A program made the position numbers and the translations under genes. Shown here in pieces: positions 16,666-16,766 of a stretch of 16,766 nt of DNA; within the stretch, counting starts at the first letter, position 1; every line of letters begins with the position of its first letter. The stretch covers positions 1,369,308-1,386,073 of the forward strand of contig WELB01000006.1 in assembly GCA_009602725.1 (NCBI GenBank), in the 5' to 3' direction. This DNA is from Spirogloea muscicola (lineage: Eukaryota > Streptophyta > Zygnematophyceae > Spirogloeales > Spirogloeaceae). Under the pieces are notes generated by a model that saw only the letters and a list, made by a program, of their open reading frames with translations, was not told where the DNA came from and ran no database searches.

Positions 16666-16766
16666 GCCGGCAAGGTGGGCAGCTCAGCCAGGGCCCGTCC
16701 GCAGCTGGCCTGCCCGCCGTGCCGCGCCGAGGCCTCACTGCGGTCCGCGCGGCGGCGGCGCCGGTG
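16666..16766 (-). promoter_or_regulatory. 5' flank of the TRAF-type zinc-finger gene
   Basis: The last 101 bases are GC-rich sequence upstream of the minus-strand ATG, presumably 5' UTR/promoter. No specific element is recognisable. Confidence 0.3.

Noticed and set aside
16043-16738. 231-codon minus-strand frame over the TRAF-type gene
   Set aside because: It is in the wrong frame for the Cys/His modules and runs through introns; the four-exon model explains the conserved residues.

Overview
The window reads as nuclear DNA of a green alga. The genes are intron-rich with GT-AG introns of about 100-400 nt, exons are GC-rich, there are CCCTAAA-type (plant-type telomere) repeats, and the proteins belong to plant/green-algal families: a single-Myb-histone telomere-repeat-binding protein, a QALGGH C2H2 zinc finger with an EAR motif, and the chloroplast outer-envelope targeting factor AKR2. 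A chlorophyte, perhaps trebouxiophyte-like, is my best guess, but the lineage cannot be fixed from this sequence alone.

Layout. (1) 79-2978, + strand: degenerate telomeric repeats directly upstream of a TRB/SMH gene with a Myb domain, an H1/H5 domain and an Ala/Glu-rich tail with a basic NLS. (2) 2979-4320: no gene recognised; contains a perfect 26-bp palindrome. (3) 4324-5290: a degenerate interspersed repeat family. (4) 5140-6819, - strand: a block unlike the host genes. It has lower GC and holds a long uninterrupted RNA polymerase subunit 2 (RPB2) fragment of divergent, giant-virus-like type, fused abruptly at about 5560 to the C-terminal part of a MutS7-like mismatch-repair ATPase. The MutS part is itself split by a 128-nt GT...AG insertion. 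That insertion is flanked by TTTAG on both sides and carries a copy of the neighbouring repeat family. The block looks like a truncated, rearranged nucleocytoplasmic large DNA virus insertion that acquired an intron. It ends at an ambiguous base (N, 6820), where composition changes at once. (5) 6821-9545, + strand: a plant-type C2H2 repressor-like transcription factor, probably 5'-truncated at the N. (6) 10310-11144, - strand: an unrecognised small protein with one membrane segment followed by a coiled coil, convergent with the zinc-finger gene. (7) 11371-14135, + strand: a complete AKR2 gene, divergent from the previous one. (8) 15567-16665, - strand: a compact four-exon TRAF-type zinc-finger protein, convergent with AKR2.

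The host genes show no shared pathway; they are ordinary monocistronic nuclear genes. The unusual parts are the RPB2-MutS viral chimera with its introner-like insertion, and a set of perfect long palindromes. Two of these have 14-bp arms around a single central base, share the core TGCTGAGC/GCTCAGCA, and both lie inside predicted introns. All exon models come from reading frames, splice phases and family motifs; no search or transcript data were used.
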